Shown: positions 56,845 through 64,000 of the stretch, in pieces
How the letters are laid out: every line of letters starts with the position of its first letter
Position numbering within the stretch: position 1 is the stretch's first letter
Assembly (NCBI GenBank): GCA_044228685.1
Contig: JBGAUL010000021.1
Coordinates: 1-64,000 of the forward strand
Source of the DNA: JBBATK01 sp044228685
Lineage (GTDB): Bacteria; Bacteroidota; Ignavibacteria; Kapaibacteriales; NICIL-2
Length of the DNA stretch: 64,000 nt
Reading direction: 5' to 3'
The notes under the pieces: model-generated
What the model saw: the letters and a program-made list of their open reading frames with translations, nothing else
Databases searched by the model: none
What the model was told of the DNA's origin: nothing
Position numbers and translations under genes: made by a program

Positions 56845-58317
56845 GTGGAACAAGCGTCAATTCCGAAGAGCTCAACGCGTGCGGCAACAGGAGCTGGGCT
56901 TATCCTGATTACACAGATAGTAGGTTACGGACTGTTCTTTCTGGCGCAGCGCATCGTATTGTCAGCGCTCAGCAAGGAAGAGTTCGGTAGTCTCTCCTTC
57001 ATCCAACAGATTTCCTCGACTATACTCGTTGTGCTGGTTGATGCCGGCATGAACAATATCGCCGTGCGAGAAATGGTTCGGCGACCGCTCGAGCGCTTTC
57101 GCATCGTTGCATCTGTCTTTTGGATTCGCATTGCTTCGACCGTACTTAGTGGCCTTGTCGTCGCGACGGTTTTCTGGTTCTACAACTCATCACACATCGT
57201 CGTTGCCCTTGCCGCCGTGGCAATGATCAGCCTCAATAGCCGATCTTCCATGCTTCGTGCGGCGATCGAACTTCCCTTTCGCGAGAACCTGAATTTTCGT
57301 CTGGTGTCGTTAGCCTTCATCGCTGACATCGCTCTGTACTTCGCAATGCTCTTCTTCTTCCGTGCACAGCTTAGCATGGAACTGATTATTGGTCTGCAGC
57401 TACTCGCGACGCTGCCAAGTTTCTTCTTTATCGCGTGGAAGATCAAACTGCCGAAGATCATATTTCCGATCTCAACCTGGTCCGAGATGAAAACAATGCT
57501 CATGCACGTGCGGCCACTCACCGCTCAACTCCTCACACAGAATGCTCACGCGGCAATTGACTTAACGACCTTGAACGCTTTTGCCGGTCTTCGTGACATG
57601 GGAGTCTTTGGCGCAATCTCTAACATGGGTAGTATCATACTCACTACCTACGTTGCTCTGTCCTCAGCTTTGTTTCCCATGATCTCTGAGGCAATACACA
57701 GTGGCGTTGGTGACGCTAAACACCGCATTGTTCGAACTCTTAGTATCATCACCTTTGTCTCTGTTGTTTTGGCGACAACTCNNNNNNNNNNNNNNNNNNN
57801 NACCAAGGATGTCTACAAAGACAACCTTCTTGAGTTCCAGTTACAGTTCTGGTGCGCAGTGTTTATCAATATTGCCCAGACTGGCTTGCTGATCAATTCA
57901 GCACAGAACGTTCCGCGCGCGATGTTCTTTTCCGGACTCTGTTTGGTTGCAGGAAGTCTCAGCGCTGATTTCATCCTCATACCACAGTGGCACACCGCTG
58001 GGATGATGGTCGCTAAAAGCTGGTCCAATACTCTTTCCGCGGCACTGTCGCTTTGGTTTATCGCACGTGAGTATGGTAGCGCCCCCATCTTGCGCTACGT
58101 CATGCAGACTGCAGGTGTGATGCTTGTCTGTATACCATACAGCCTTCTCGCATTGCATTACATGAGCATGATTCCGGCTGCCCTTGGTGCGCTGCTTCTT
58201 AGCGTATTAGTTTCTTGGATGCTTGGTTTGGTTGGTGCTGATGAGTGGCAACTTGGACTCAAGCTGTTAAGCGGTGTCAAGAGGAAGCTTGGTCTTCAGA
58301 GTAACGCTCAAGCTTAA
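56845..58317 (+). CDS. Polysaccharide flippase (Wzx/MATE-like), with assembly gap
   Basis: The 490-residue polytopic protein has about fourteen helices and the O-antigen/teichoic flippase pattern: G-A-G-L-I-L-I-T-Q early and F-Q-L-Q-F-W after the gap. A 20-N run at 57782-57801 interrupts it; the frame stays open but an unknown number of residues is missing. Its 3' end overlaps lptB by 41 bases on the opposite strand. The carried sugar or lipid is unknown. Confidence 0.75.
   Translation: MEQASIPKSSTRAATGAGLILITQIVGYGLFFLAQRIVLSALSKEEFGSLSFIQQISSTILVVLVDAGMNNIAVREMVRRPLERFRIVASVFWIRIASTVLSGLVVATVFWFYNSSHIVVALAAVAMISLNSRSSMLRAAIELPFRENLNFRLVSLAFIADIALYFAMLFFFRAQLSMELIIGLQLLATLPSFFFIAWKIKLPKIIFPISTWSEMKTMLMHVRPLTAQLLTQNAHAAIDLTTLNAFAGLRDMGVFGAISNMGSIILTTYVALSSALFPMISEAIHSGVGDAKHRIVRTLSIITFVSVVLATTXXXXXXXTKDVYKDNLLEFQLQFWCAVFINIAQTGLLINSAQNVPRAMFFSGLCLVAGSLSADFILIPQWHTAGMMVAKSWSNTLSAALSLWFIAREYGSAPILRYVMQTAGVMLVCIPYSLLALHYMSMIPAALGALLLSVLVSWMLGLVGADEWQLGLKLLSGVKRKLGLQSNAQA
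57782..57801. other. Scaffold gap (20 Ns)
   Basis: Run of 20 undetermined bases within the flippase gene. The number may be a placeholder rather than a measured gap size. Confidence 0.99.
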
Positions 58318-59044
58318 AGCTCTGACCTAGATATCGACGACGCACTTCCTCATTTCCTGCAATCTCCGCCGCGCTTCCGGCAATGAAAACTTTACCCTCG
58401 ATGAGAATGTACGATCGATCTGTTATCGACAGAGTCTCGTGTACATTGTGGTCGGTTATAAGCACGCCAATGTTCCGATTCTTAAGCGCCTTTACCATGT
58501 GCATGATATCCTCAACCGCTATCGGATCAATACCTGCAAATGGTTCGTCGAGAAGAATAAACTTGGGATTTGAGGCGATGGTTCGAGCGATTTCTGTGCG
58601 ACGGCGTTCGCCACCGGAAAGTACATATCCAGGACTCTTGCGAATATGCATGATGTTGAAGTCGTGAAGCAGTTCTTCCAGTCGTGCATGTCGCTGCGAA
58701 CGGTTCAGCGGTTGGAGTTCTAGTACTGCTAAGATGTTGTCTTCGACGCTAAGCTTGCGAAAGACCGAGGCTTCCTGTGGCAGATATGCGATTCCACGAC
58801 GAGCCCTTTTGTACATCGCCATCGAAGTGATGTCTTTGCCGTCGAGGATAACAGAGCCCTCACTGGGACGAATCATACCAACGATCATGTAGAAGGATGT
58901 AGTCTTGCCGGCTCCGTTGGGTCCGAGCAATCCCACGCATTCGCCTTGTCGAACTTCGTAACTAACGTTATCGACGACCGCTCGCTTTGAGTAGACTTTG
59001 CGGAGATTCTGTGCCTGGAGTAGACTGGATTGTTCGTTGCTCAT
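58277..59044 (-). CDS. lptB: LPS export ABC transporter ATP-binding protein
   Basis: The 255-residue ATPase has Walker A (G-P-N-G-A-G-K-T-T), a signature L-S-G-G-E-R-R-R, Walker B (F-I-L-L-D-E-P-F-A-G-I-D) and an H-loop (I-T-D-H-N). The L-S-G-G-E-R-R-R form and the ending G-Q-S-F-K-L are typical of LptB, which powers lipopolysaccharide transport. It starts within the stop of the upstream HtrA gene (4-base overlap) and converges with the flippase. Confidence 0.94.
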   Translation of the reverse strand: MSNEQSSLLQAQNLRKVYSKRAVVDNVSYEVRQGECVGLLGPNGAGKTTSFYMIVGMIRPSEGSVILDGKDITSMAMYKRARRGIAYLPQEASVFRKLSVEDNILAVLELQPLNRSQRHARLEELLHDFNIMHIRKSPGYVLSGGERRRTEIARTIASNPKFILLDEPFAGIDPIAVEDIMHMVKALKNRNIGVLITDHNVHETLSITDRSYILIEGKVFIAGSAAEIAGNEEVRRRYLGQSFKLERYSEDQASS

Positions 59045-60231
59045 CGTCGTCTATCCGGCGTAAATTTTTCTATAGTAATCTTCTTCTGCAAAACCTCTCC
59101 ATCCCTTTCAATCTTCAATTTCAAAGTCTGACCAACCACCGCGTCATCGAACAACACATTGAAGTCTTCGATGGTACGAATCGGTGTCCCATCGACTTCA
59201 AGAATGATATCAAGCGGACTGATTCCCGCTTTGTCTGCAGGTGAATTTCGCGACACTTGGGTTACAATCACGCCTTCGGTGTGAGTCGTCTGATACTGCT
59301 TCGCATTTGACTCAGACAAAGGAAAAATGCCGAGCCCTGTAAATGCACCGGATCGATCAGCCTTTATACCATTGCGCAATTGCTCCATGATGGTGCGCAC
59401 GCGATTGATTGGAATAGCAAAGCCAATTCCAATGCTCCCTGCTCCGCTCGATGATTGTGATGTCGAGAAGATAATTGTATTCATACCAATCACTTCTCCA
59501 TCGACGTTGATGAGGGGTCCGCCGGAATTACCCGAGCTAATAGCAGCATCTGTTTGAATCATTCCCTTGTACACCCGCGTGTAGCCTTCGGCATTTTCGG
59601 TAAAGCTTACTCCTGTATTTGAAACCACACCTACGGTGACGGTTGGCTTGGAGTTTTTGTCGAATAGACCAAAGGGATTACCAAAGGCAATGGCCCATTC
59701 ACCGACCTGTACATCATCAGAGTTGCCAAATTTGAGATAAGGTAAATTCTTGCCTTTAATCTTCAGCAAAGCAACGTCACTGGTGCGATCCGATCCAATA
59801 ATCTCGGCGTCGAATTTCTCGCCGTCGGTGGTGGTTACGACGATTTTTGATGCGCGTCCTGCTACGTGGTCGTTTGTGATAATGTAGCCATCACTCGACA
59901 CGAGAAAGCCCGATCCCAATGATTGAACCTTTTGTGTGTAGCGCTGTCGCATTTGCGGAAAAAAGCGATCGAACCAAGGATCAAAAAAGGGATCTTGATA
60001 TTCTCTCAGCTCAGTCACGTTAATACCGACAATAGCAGGAGAACAATCCTTTGCAACTTTGGTAATAGCATTTTGACGTGAGCCGCTGATTACGGCGTTT
60101 TTCTCTTCGCGCGAGGTGCGATTTGAGTTATCCGGTACAAGAGCTTCAGGCACCGATGAGTTTTTCGTGCACGAAGCACCGTGAGCTGCAACCAGCGCCA
60201 AGAAAAACACAAGAAGGGTTGAACGCAACAT
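59041..60231 (-). CDS. HtrA/DegP-type serine protease, predicted lipoprotein
   Basis: The ATG at 60231 gives 396 residues with a lipoprotein signal peptide (H-G-A-S-C). The trypsin-like catalytic triad is H122 (N-D-H-V), D152 (S-D-V-A-L) and S236 (G-N-S-G-G-P). One PDZ domain follows (G-V-I-V-T-Q-V, then I-L-E-V-D-G-T-P-I). It degrades or holds misfolded envelope proteins. 4-base overlap with lptB suggests an envelope-maintenance operon. Confidence 0.95.
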   Translation of the reverse strand: MLRSTLLVFFLALVAAHGASCTKNSSVPEALVPDNSNRTSREEKNAVISGSRQNAITKVAKDCSPAIVGINVTELREYQDPFFDPWFDRFFPQMRQRYTQKVQSLGSGFLVSSDGYIITNDHVAGRASKIVVTTTDGEKFDAEIIGSDRTSDVALLKIKGKNLPYLKFGNSDDVQVGEWAIAFGNPFGLFDKNSKPTVTVGVVSNTGVSFTENAEGYTRVYKGMIQTDAAISSGNSGGPLINVDGEVIGMNTIIFSTSQSSSGAGSIGIGFAIPINRVRTIMEQLRNGIKADRSGAFTGLGIFPLSESNAKQYQTTHTEGVIVTQVSRNSPADKAGISPLDIILEVDGTPIRTIEDFNVLFDDAVVGQTLKLKIERDGEVLQKKITIEKFTPDRRR

Positions 60232-60308
60232 TTCCCAATATCTCCAATCGTTTGTCATACTATACTTTTTTCTTGCGCTATAATACGAATAGAGCCTCTC
60301 TTCTATTG

Positions 60309-61472
60309 CTAATTTCTGTGAAAATGCGCGTGAATCCAGGTCTGAACTTTTTGATTAATGTCGGGAGTCATCCAGTGTATGCCATCAAAGGGTACGTAGC
60401 TAGTCGTGACTCCTGCCTGACTGAGCATGTCGTGGATTAACTCTGCTGTCTGAAATGGAACAATGGGATCTTGCTTCCCATGACAGTGCAACACGTCAAT
60501 GCCGTGCTGACGTAAGCTTGCTGCACGTTCACGCAAATGTGCTTCTTCGAAGTAGCTAGGACTCAAAGCAATAACGGATCGTATGCGCTCAGGAAAACGC
60601 GTTGCAAAGACAAGCGAGTAGAAACCACCCTGGCTGAAACCAATAATGAGCGGCAAATCTTTCGTGAGCGGAAGTGTGCGCTGAGCGTGCGTTAAAACAT
60701 CAGCATACCACCTCGCAGATAACTCGACAGTTTCTTGACGAAGAGTGTCGGGAACCTGCAGATCGGTCGGAGACGCTGACAACTGGCTTTGTCCGTGGGC
60801 AATACTTTCGGGAAACTTGGCGTACGGTGCTTCAGGACATACCACGATCACCGAACTCAACTTCAATTCCTTCATCCATCGAAGCATCACGGCGGGTGTC
60901 TGACCATTGCCATGAAGCAAAAGAATTAACGGATAACGCTTCGTAGAATCATAGTCAGAGGGATACAAAACGCGGTATCTCGCCATGCGTTCCTGCTTGC
61001 AATAGGCAAAGGGAAACTCGGCATTTTCTCTTGCGTTGGCATTTACTCGCTGCTGGACTTCCTTCCACTTATTGAGCAAACGCAAGGGAGCAAACTCAGG
61101 CTCGTCGTTAACTCGTTTGAGATCACTTAGGCCGGCAATCGCTGCTTGTTCCAGGGCTTTGAGTGCAAGTTCACTCTGCGCGACCTTGACTAAGCAGAGG
61201 GCGTGGAAATAGTGCGCCATGGTGTCGCGAGGACATGCTTGTACCCACGATTCATAACTCGCATTTGCAGAGCGATAATCGCCACTCTTCATGAAATCAT
61301 CTGCCTTCTCGCGCATGGTGCGAAGATCAGGGAGTTGCTGGGCAGATGCGATCTGGTTAATGGAGATGACTATAGTCAGGAATAGCAGCAGATGGCGCCA
61401 GAAAGCGGCACTTCTTCTTCCGGACGGATTGTCCAGACACGCTTGGAAACTCACACTCTTGATTGCCTTCAT
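60309..61472 (-). CDS. Alpha/beta hydrolase (phospholipase/carboxylesterase-like), secreted
   Basis: The 387-residue protein has an N-terminal signal segment with a basic start and a hydrophobic stretch near residues 25-45, then two TPR-like helices (about residues 50-120). The hydrolase domain has the nucleophile elbow G-F-S-Q-G-G near residue 270, the acid in G-K-Q-D-P near 325 and a H-W catalytic histidine near 370. Substrate is likely a small ester. About 50 bases upstream of the HtrA gene on the same strand. Confidence 0.85.
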   Translation of the reverse strand: MKAIKSVSFQACLDNPSGRRSAAFWRHLLLFLTIVISINQIASAQQLPDLRTMREKADDFMKSGDYRSANASYESWVQACPRDTMAHYFHALCLVKVAQSELALKALEQAAIAGLSDLKRVNDEPEFAPLRLLNKWKEVQQRVNANARENAEFPFAYCKQERMARYRVLYPSDYDSTKRYPLILLLHGNGQTPAVMLRWMKELKLSSVIVVCPEAPYAKFPESIAHGQSQLSASPTDLQVPDTLRQETVELSARWYADVLTHAQRTLPLTKDLPLIIGFSQGGFYSLVFATRFPERIRSVIALSPSYFEEAHLRERAASLRQHGIDVLHCHGKQDPIVPFQTAELIHDMLSQAGVTTSYVPFDGIHWMTPDINQKVQTWIHAHFHRN

Positions 61473-61520
61473 ATTCTGCTGCCTGCGATCGGAGTTGATC
61501 GTTGATTTCCCCTGGAACAG

Positions 61521-61545
61521 AAAAAGACACCGCTGGGTGTCTTTT
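61521..61545 (-). terminator. Terminator downstream of tRNA-Leu
   Basis: Perfect 10-base hairpin (AAAAGACACC, GCTG loop, GGTGTCTTTT) followed by Ts on the minus strand, just after the tRNA-Leu gene. Confidence 0.85.
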
Positions 61546-61557
61546 CATAACTTTTTG

Positions 61558-61641
61558 TGCCCGGAACAGGACTTGAACCTGCATGTCCGTGAGAACACTA
61601 CACCCTGAATGTAGCGCGTCTGCCAATTTCGCCATCCGGGC
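61558..61641 (-). tRNA. tRNA-Leu, anticodon CAG
   Basis: 84 bases with acceptor stem GCCCGGA/TCCGGGC, anticodon stem CTACA/TGTAG around loop TTCAGGG (anticodon CAG), a long variable arm as expected for leucine and the T-arm GGTTCAAGTCC. The CCA end is not encoded. Confidence 0.95.
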
Positions 61642-61688
61642 AGACATCCTCGATTACGCGAAGGATGAATTTGGCTTTAGTAAGCCAG

Positions 61689-61775
61689 CGGAGAGGGAGG
61701 GATTCGAACCCTCGATACCGTTGCCGGTATAACGGTTTTCGAGACCGCCCGATTCAACCACTCTCGCACCTCTCC
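61689..61775 (-). tRNA. tRNA-Ser, anticodon CGA
   Basis: 87 bases with acceptor stem GGAGAGG/CCTCTCC, anticodon loop CTCGAAA (anticodon CGA), a long variable arm and T-arm GGTTCGAATCC. Discriminator is G, typical of serine tRNAs. The CCA end is not encoded. It precedes tRNA-Leu by about 50 bases and is probably co-transcribed with it. Confidence 0.95.
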
Positions 61776-61932
61776 GGAGTGGCTACTTTATGGGACTGCA
61801 AAAATACAGTCCGAATCTAACGTAGCCAACCTTCATTCTGTCATTCGAGAGCACACACGGTTAACGATTTATCGCAACTAACATATTTCAAAGCACTTGC
61901 AGTAATTATCCACCAAACATACAGCGATTCGA

Positions 61933-63263
61933 TTACTCGAGAACCTGCCAGTAATACTCAGCTCGCAGGTCTTTGACCCAGTTCTCGTACTCTTTGTTTT
62001 GCTTGTAATTAGCGGCCAAGCGCTCAATTTCTTTGTAGTCGGTCGTGAGATTAGCGCGATGCTTCTCAATCGTATGTTTTCTCTGTACGATATGCACGGC
62101 CGGTTTTGTTCTGTCTGTCTGGTATGGTAAGGGATCTGATATTTCCCCATCCTTGAGTTTTCGACGATTTGACGCAACGTTGGATCGAGCGCAGCAATCT
62201 GTACCTTGCCCAACGAGCCGCCAAATCCTTGTGTTTCCTTCTCTTCGCTAAATACCTTAGCTGCAGCGTCAAAGGTGATTTCCGACTTCCCGACTTTCTC
62301 TTTGATGTTGCTCAAGAACTTTCGCGATGCCTCCACATCTTCTTCCTGTCGCGAAACAGCGATCAGGATATGTCGCGTATGGATTTGCTCTTTGGTTCGA
62401 TCCAACAGCTGAATCACATGAAATCCAAAGGGCGTTTCAACCGGTAATGAAACCTCGTTGATCTGCAGCTTACGCGCTGCACTGCAGAACTCAGGTACGA
62501 AGTCGTTGCAGTTACGCATGGAAAGCTCACCGCAAGTTGGTGCCGTACCAGCATCTGCAGAATAGCGCTTCGCGAAATCGCAGAAATCGCCACCTGCACT
62601 TATTGAATCGCGAATCTTCTTTGCTTTCTGCTGCGCCTTTTCCTTGGCTGAGCTTGCCGGCTGAATGAGCTTGACGATGTGACAAAGTTCAACTTGCTCT
62701 GATATTTCAGGAAGAGAGTCTTTGTACTGTTTGTAGAACTCCTCGACTTCGGTGCGCGAGACCTTTGCTTCGCCCAAGCGACTTTGGCGCATGCGCTCCA
62801 TCATGATGCGCTTTTTGATTTCATCATGACCGTCCTTGCGGATCTTCCACATGGGAATGCCATATGCCTTTTCAACGCGATCCTCAGAACCAAACTGAGC
62901 AATGATCTGCTGCATGGTGGCTTCGAGCTGCTGACTGATTTCGTCTTCACCAACCTGCATGGTCGAATCTTCAAGCGCTTTGGTGTACACGAGACGATCG
63001 TTGATTACTGCGTCGCGCACACGCTTTCTGATGACCGGATCCATAGGATTTACGTCTTTGCTTTGCTGTGCGAGCATAAACAACTGTCCATCCACTTCAG
63101 ACTTCAGAATTACTTCGCGTCCGGCGACTGCTTCCACTCTATCCAACACGTCGCCTTCACGCAGCTGTGGTGCGCCTTGCGCAAAAGCAGCTGCAGTTGA
63201 ACAAAGCAACATTGCGAGTGTTGCAAGTAGACGACTAGATCTTGACAAGACTTTTGAAATCAC
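61933..63263 (-). pseudogene. SurA-like parvulin peptidyl-prolyl isomerase, with apparent frameshift
   Basis: The gene encodes a signal peptide (mature near A-F-A-Q-G), an N-terminal SurA-like helical region and two parvulin domains (E-L-C-H-I-V-K-L and I-H-T-R-H-I-L-I-A-V at their starts). At the four Ts at 62158-62161 the frame must shift by one base: the continuing frame then reads K-L-K-D-G-E-I-S-D-P...H-I-V-Q-R-K, the expected parvulin end, to a stop at 61933. The unshifted frame runs on with unrelated residues to 61878. This is probably a homopolymer sequencing/assembly error, though real disruption is possible. Corrected length is about 442 residues. Start is a GTG. SurA-type proteins fold outer-membrane barrels. 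It is 50 bases downstream of another parvulin gene. Confidence 0.85.
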
Positions 63264-63314
63264 GGTTGTAGACGTTCTAATGAATGTACTCCTAGATGAC
63301 GCAATATTGTGTCA

Positions 63315-64000
63315 TTAATTGCGGAAAAGAGAATCAATCTTGGCGTTATCAATTTTCACGTCAAACTTCTCACGAAGTCTAGCGATCCACGCTTCGGCCA
63401 AACGCTTCTGTACGGTGTCTTGAAAAGCCGGTGCGAAATCAGGAATTGCTTCTTCGAATGTCTTCATACGCGGAGACTGAGCTTCGTTGATGCGAACAAT
63501 AGTGAAGCCCTTTTCGAAAGGCAACGGTCCGATGATGTCACCCGTCTTTGGCTTTGTCGGATCAATGAGTTGAGCCAGCTTAGAGTTCTTAACAGAAACG
63601 ACTCCCCAATGTCCTTTCTTCTCGCGATAACCATCGCGTTGGGTATAGAGAGCAGCTTGTGTTTCAAATTCTTCACGAGACTTCGTTTTGAGCATCAAAT
63701 CATAAAGCTTCTTTGCTGTGGTATCTGCCAAGCAATAGATCTCAGACACATCGTAGCGCATTTCTGTGTTGTAGCGCGTCTTGGTTGTGTCCCAGTAACC
63801 CTTAGCTGCTGTTGAATCAAATTTCAACTTGCTCCAAACTTCCTGTTCTTCAACCTTGAAGAGCAGAATACCGTCACGGAACTCACGGATGAGAGAAGCG
63901 AACTCAGGATACTCTTTTTCAAGTGACTTTGCCGCTTCAGCACTAACAACCGGATCTGCGATTTTGTTGAGTGCGTTGTTAACACCGTTACGAGTCAGTG
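63315..64000 (-). CDS. Parvulin-type peptidyl-prolyl isomerase, partial
   Basis: Open to the window edge, so the N-terminus is missing. A lead-in helix reads Y-P-E-F-A-S-L-I-R-E-F-R-D-G-I-L-L-F, followed by a parvulin-type domain and the F-T-I-V-R-I-N-E motif near its end. This pattern occurs in Bacteroidota parvulin chaperones (PpiD/SurA-like). Directly upstream of the SurA-like gene on the same strand, so two chaperones are likely co-transcribed. Confidence 0.85.
   Translation of the reverse strand, partial: LTRNGVNNALNKIADPVVSAEAAKSLEKEYPEFASLIREFRDGILLFKVEEQEVWSKLKFDSTAAKGYWDTTKTRYNTEMRYDVSEIYCLADTTAKKLYDLMLKTKSREEFETQAALYTQRDGYREKKGHWGVVSVKNSKLAQLIDPTKPKTGDIIGPLPFEKGFTIVRINEAQSPRMKTFEEAIPDFAPAFQDTVQKRLAEAWIARLREKFDVKIDNAKIDSLFRN

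Noticed and set aside
1..64000. CRISPR arrays, prophage modules, insertion sequences
   Set aside because: No regularly spaced repeats, phage structural genes or transposase genes were found; only a weak integrase-like fragment at 32.7 kb.

Overview
The window looks like a chromosomal segment of a Bacteroidota/Chlorobiota/Ignavibacteriota-type bacterium, possibly Kapabacteria-like (inference, no database search). Evidence: secreted proteins with Por/T9SS-type C-terminal sorting domains (21.7 and 22.4 kb), NuoG/H/I, a LytTR response regulator, several TPR envelope proteins, a SPOR protein and parvulin chaperones. Most genes have balanced base composition; the KAP ATPase gene at 0.5-3.3 kb is clearly AT-rich and looks imported. 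A run of 20 Ns at 57.78 kb and two genes with apparent frameshifts (0.56 and 62.16 kb) suggest a draft or metagenome assembly.

Layout. 0-13.2 kb is a defence island on the minus strand. It runs hsdM, hsdS, an OLD/GajA-like ATPase-TOPRIM nuclease, a UvrD/GajB-like helicase and hsdR, almost all with overlapping or near-touching ends, followed by a KAP P-loop ATPase whose frame breaks at a GA dinucleotide tract. 13.2-18.9 kb holds long non-coding stretches with inverted repeats, an NTF2-like protein, small unknown proteins and a divergent LytTR regulator/hybrid histidine kinase pair. 18.9-23.6 kb encodes secreted surface proteins: a repeat-rich fibre-like protein, a small T9SS cargo and a kelch T9SS cargo. 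23.7-32 kb is housekeeping on the minus strand: a YbgF-like lipoprotein, a NuiA-like protein, argS, rsfS, a LytR_C protein and nuoI-H-G.

32.2-45 kb contains a conserved small protein, a DUF2231-like membrane protein, an acyl-CoA ligase, a MoxR-like ATPase, murB, a site-2 protease and lysS. It then holds a plus-strand cluster of an unusual two-unit TetR protein, trmD and queC with overlapping ends, and a MATE/ANKH-like transporter. 45-58.3 kb has a TPR protein divergent from a long plus-strand series: murD, ftsW, a 1044-residue TPR protein, an outer-membrane barrel, a SPOR protein, a TonB-like protein and a flippase. This looks like an envelope or division cluster. 58.3-64 kb returns to the minus strand with lptB, an HtrA protease, an alpha/beta hydrolase, tRNA-Leu(CAG), tRNA-Ser(CGA) and two parvulin-type chaperones.

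The strongest candidate for a new system is the composite restriction operon, in which a nuclease-helicase pair sits between the specificity/methylation genes and hsdR, with the frame-broken KAP ATPase beside it. The strongest regulatory candidate is the tandem TetR protein with a perfect 8-bp inverted repeat just upstream of it.
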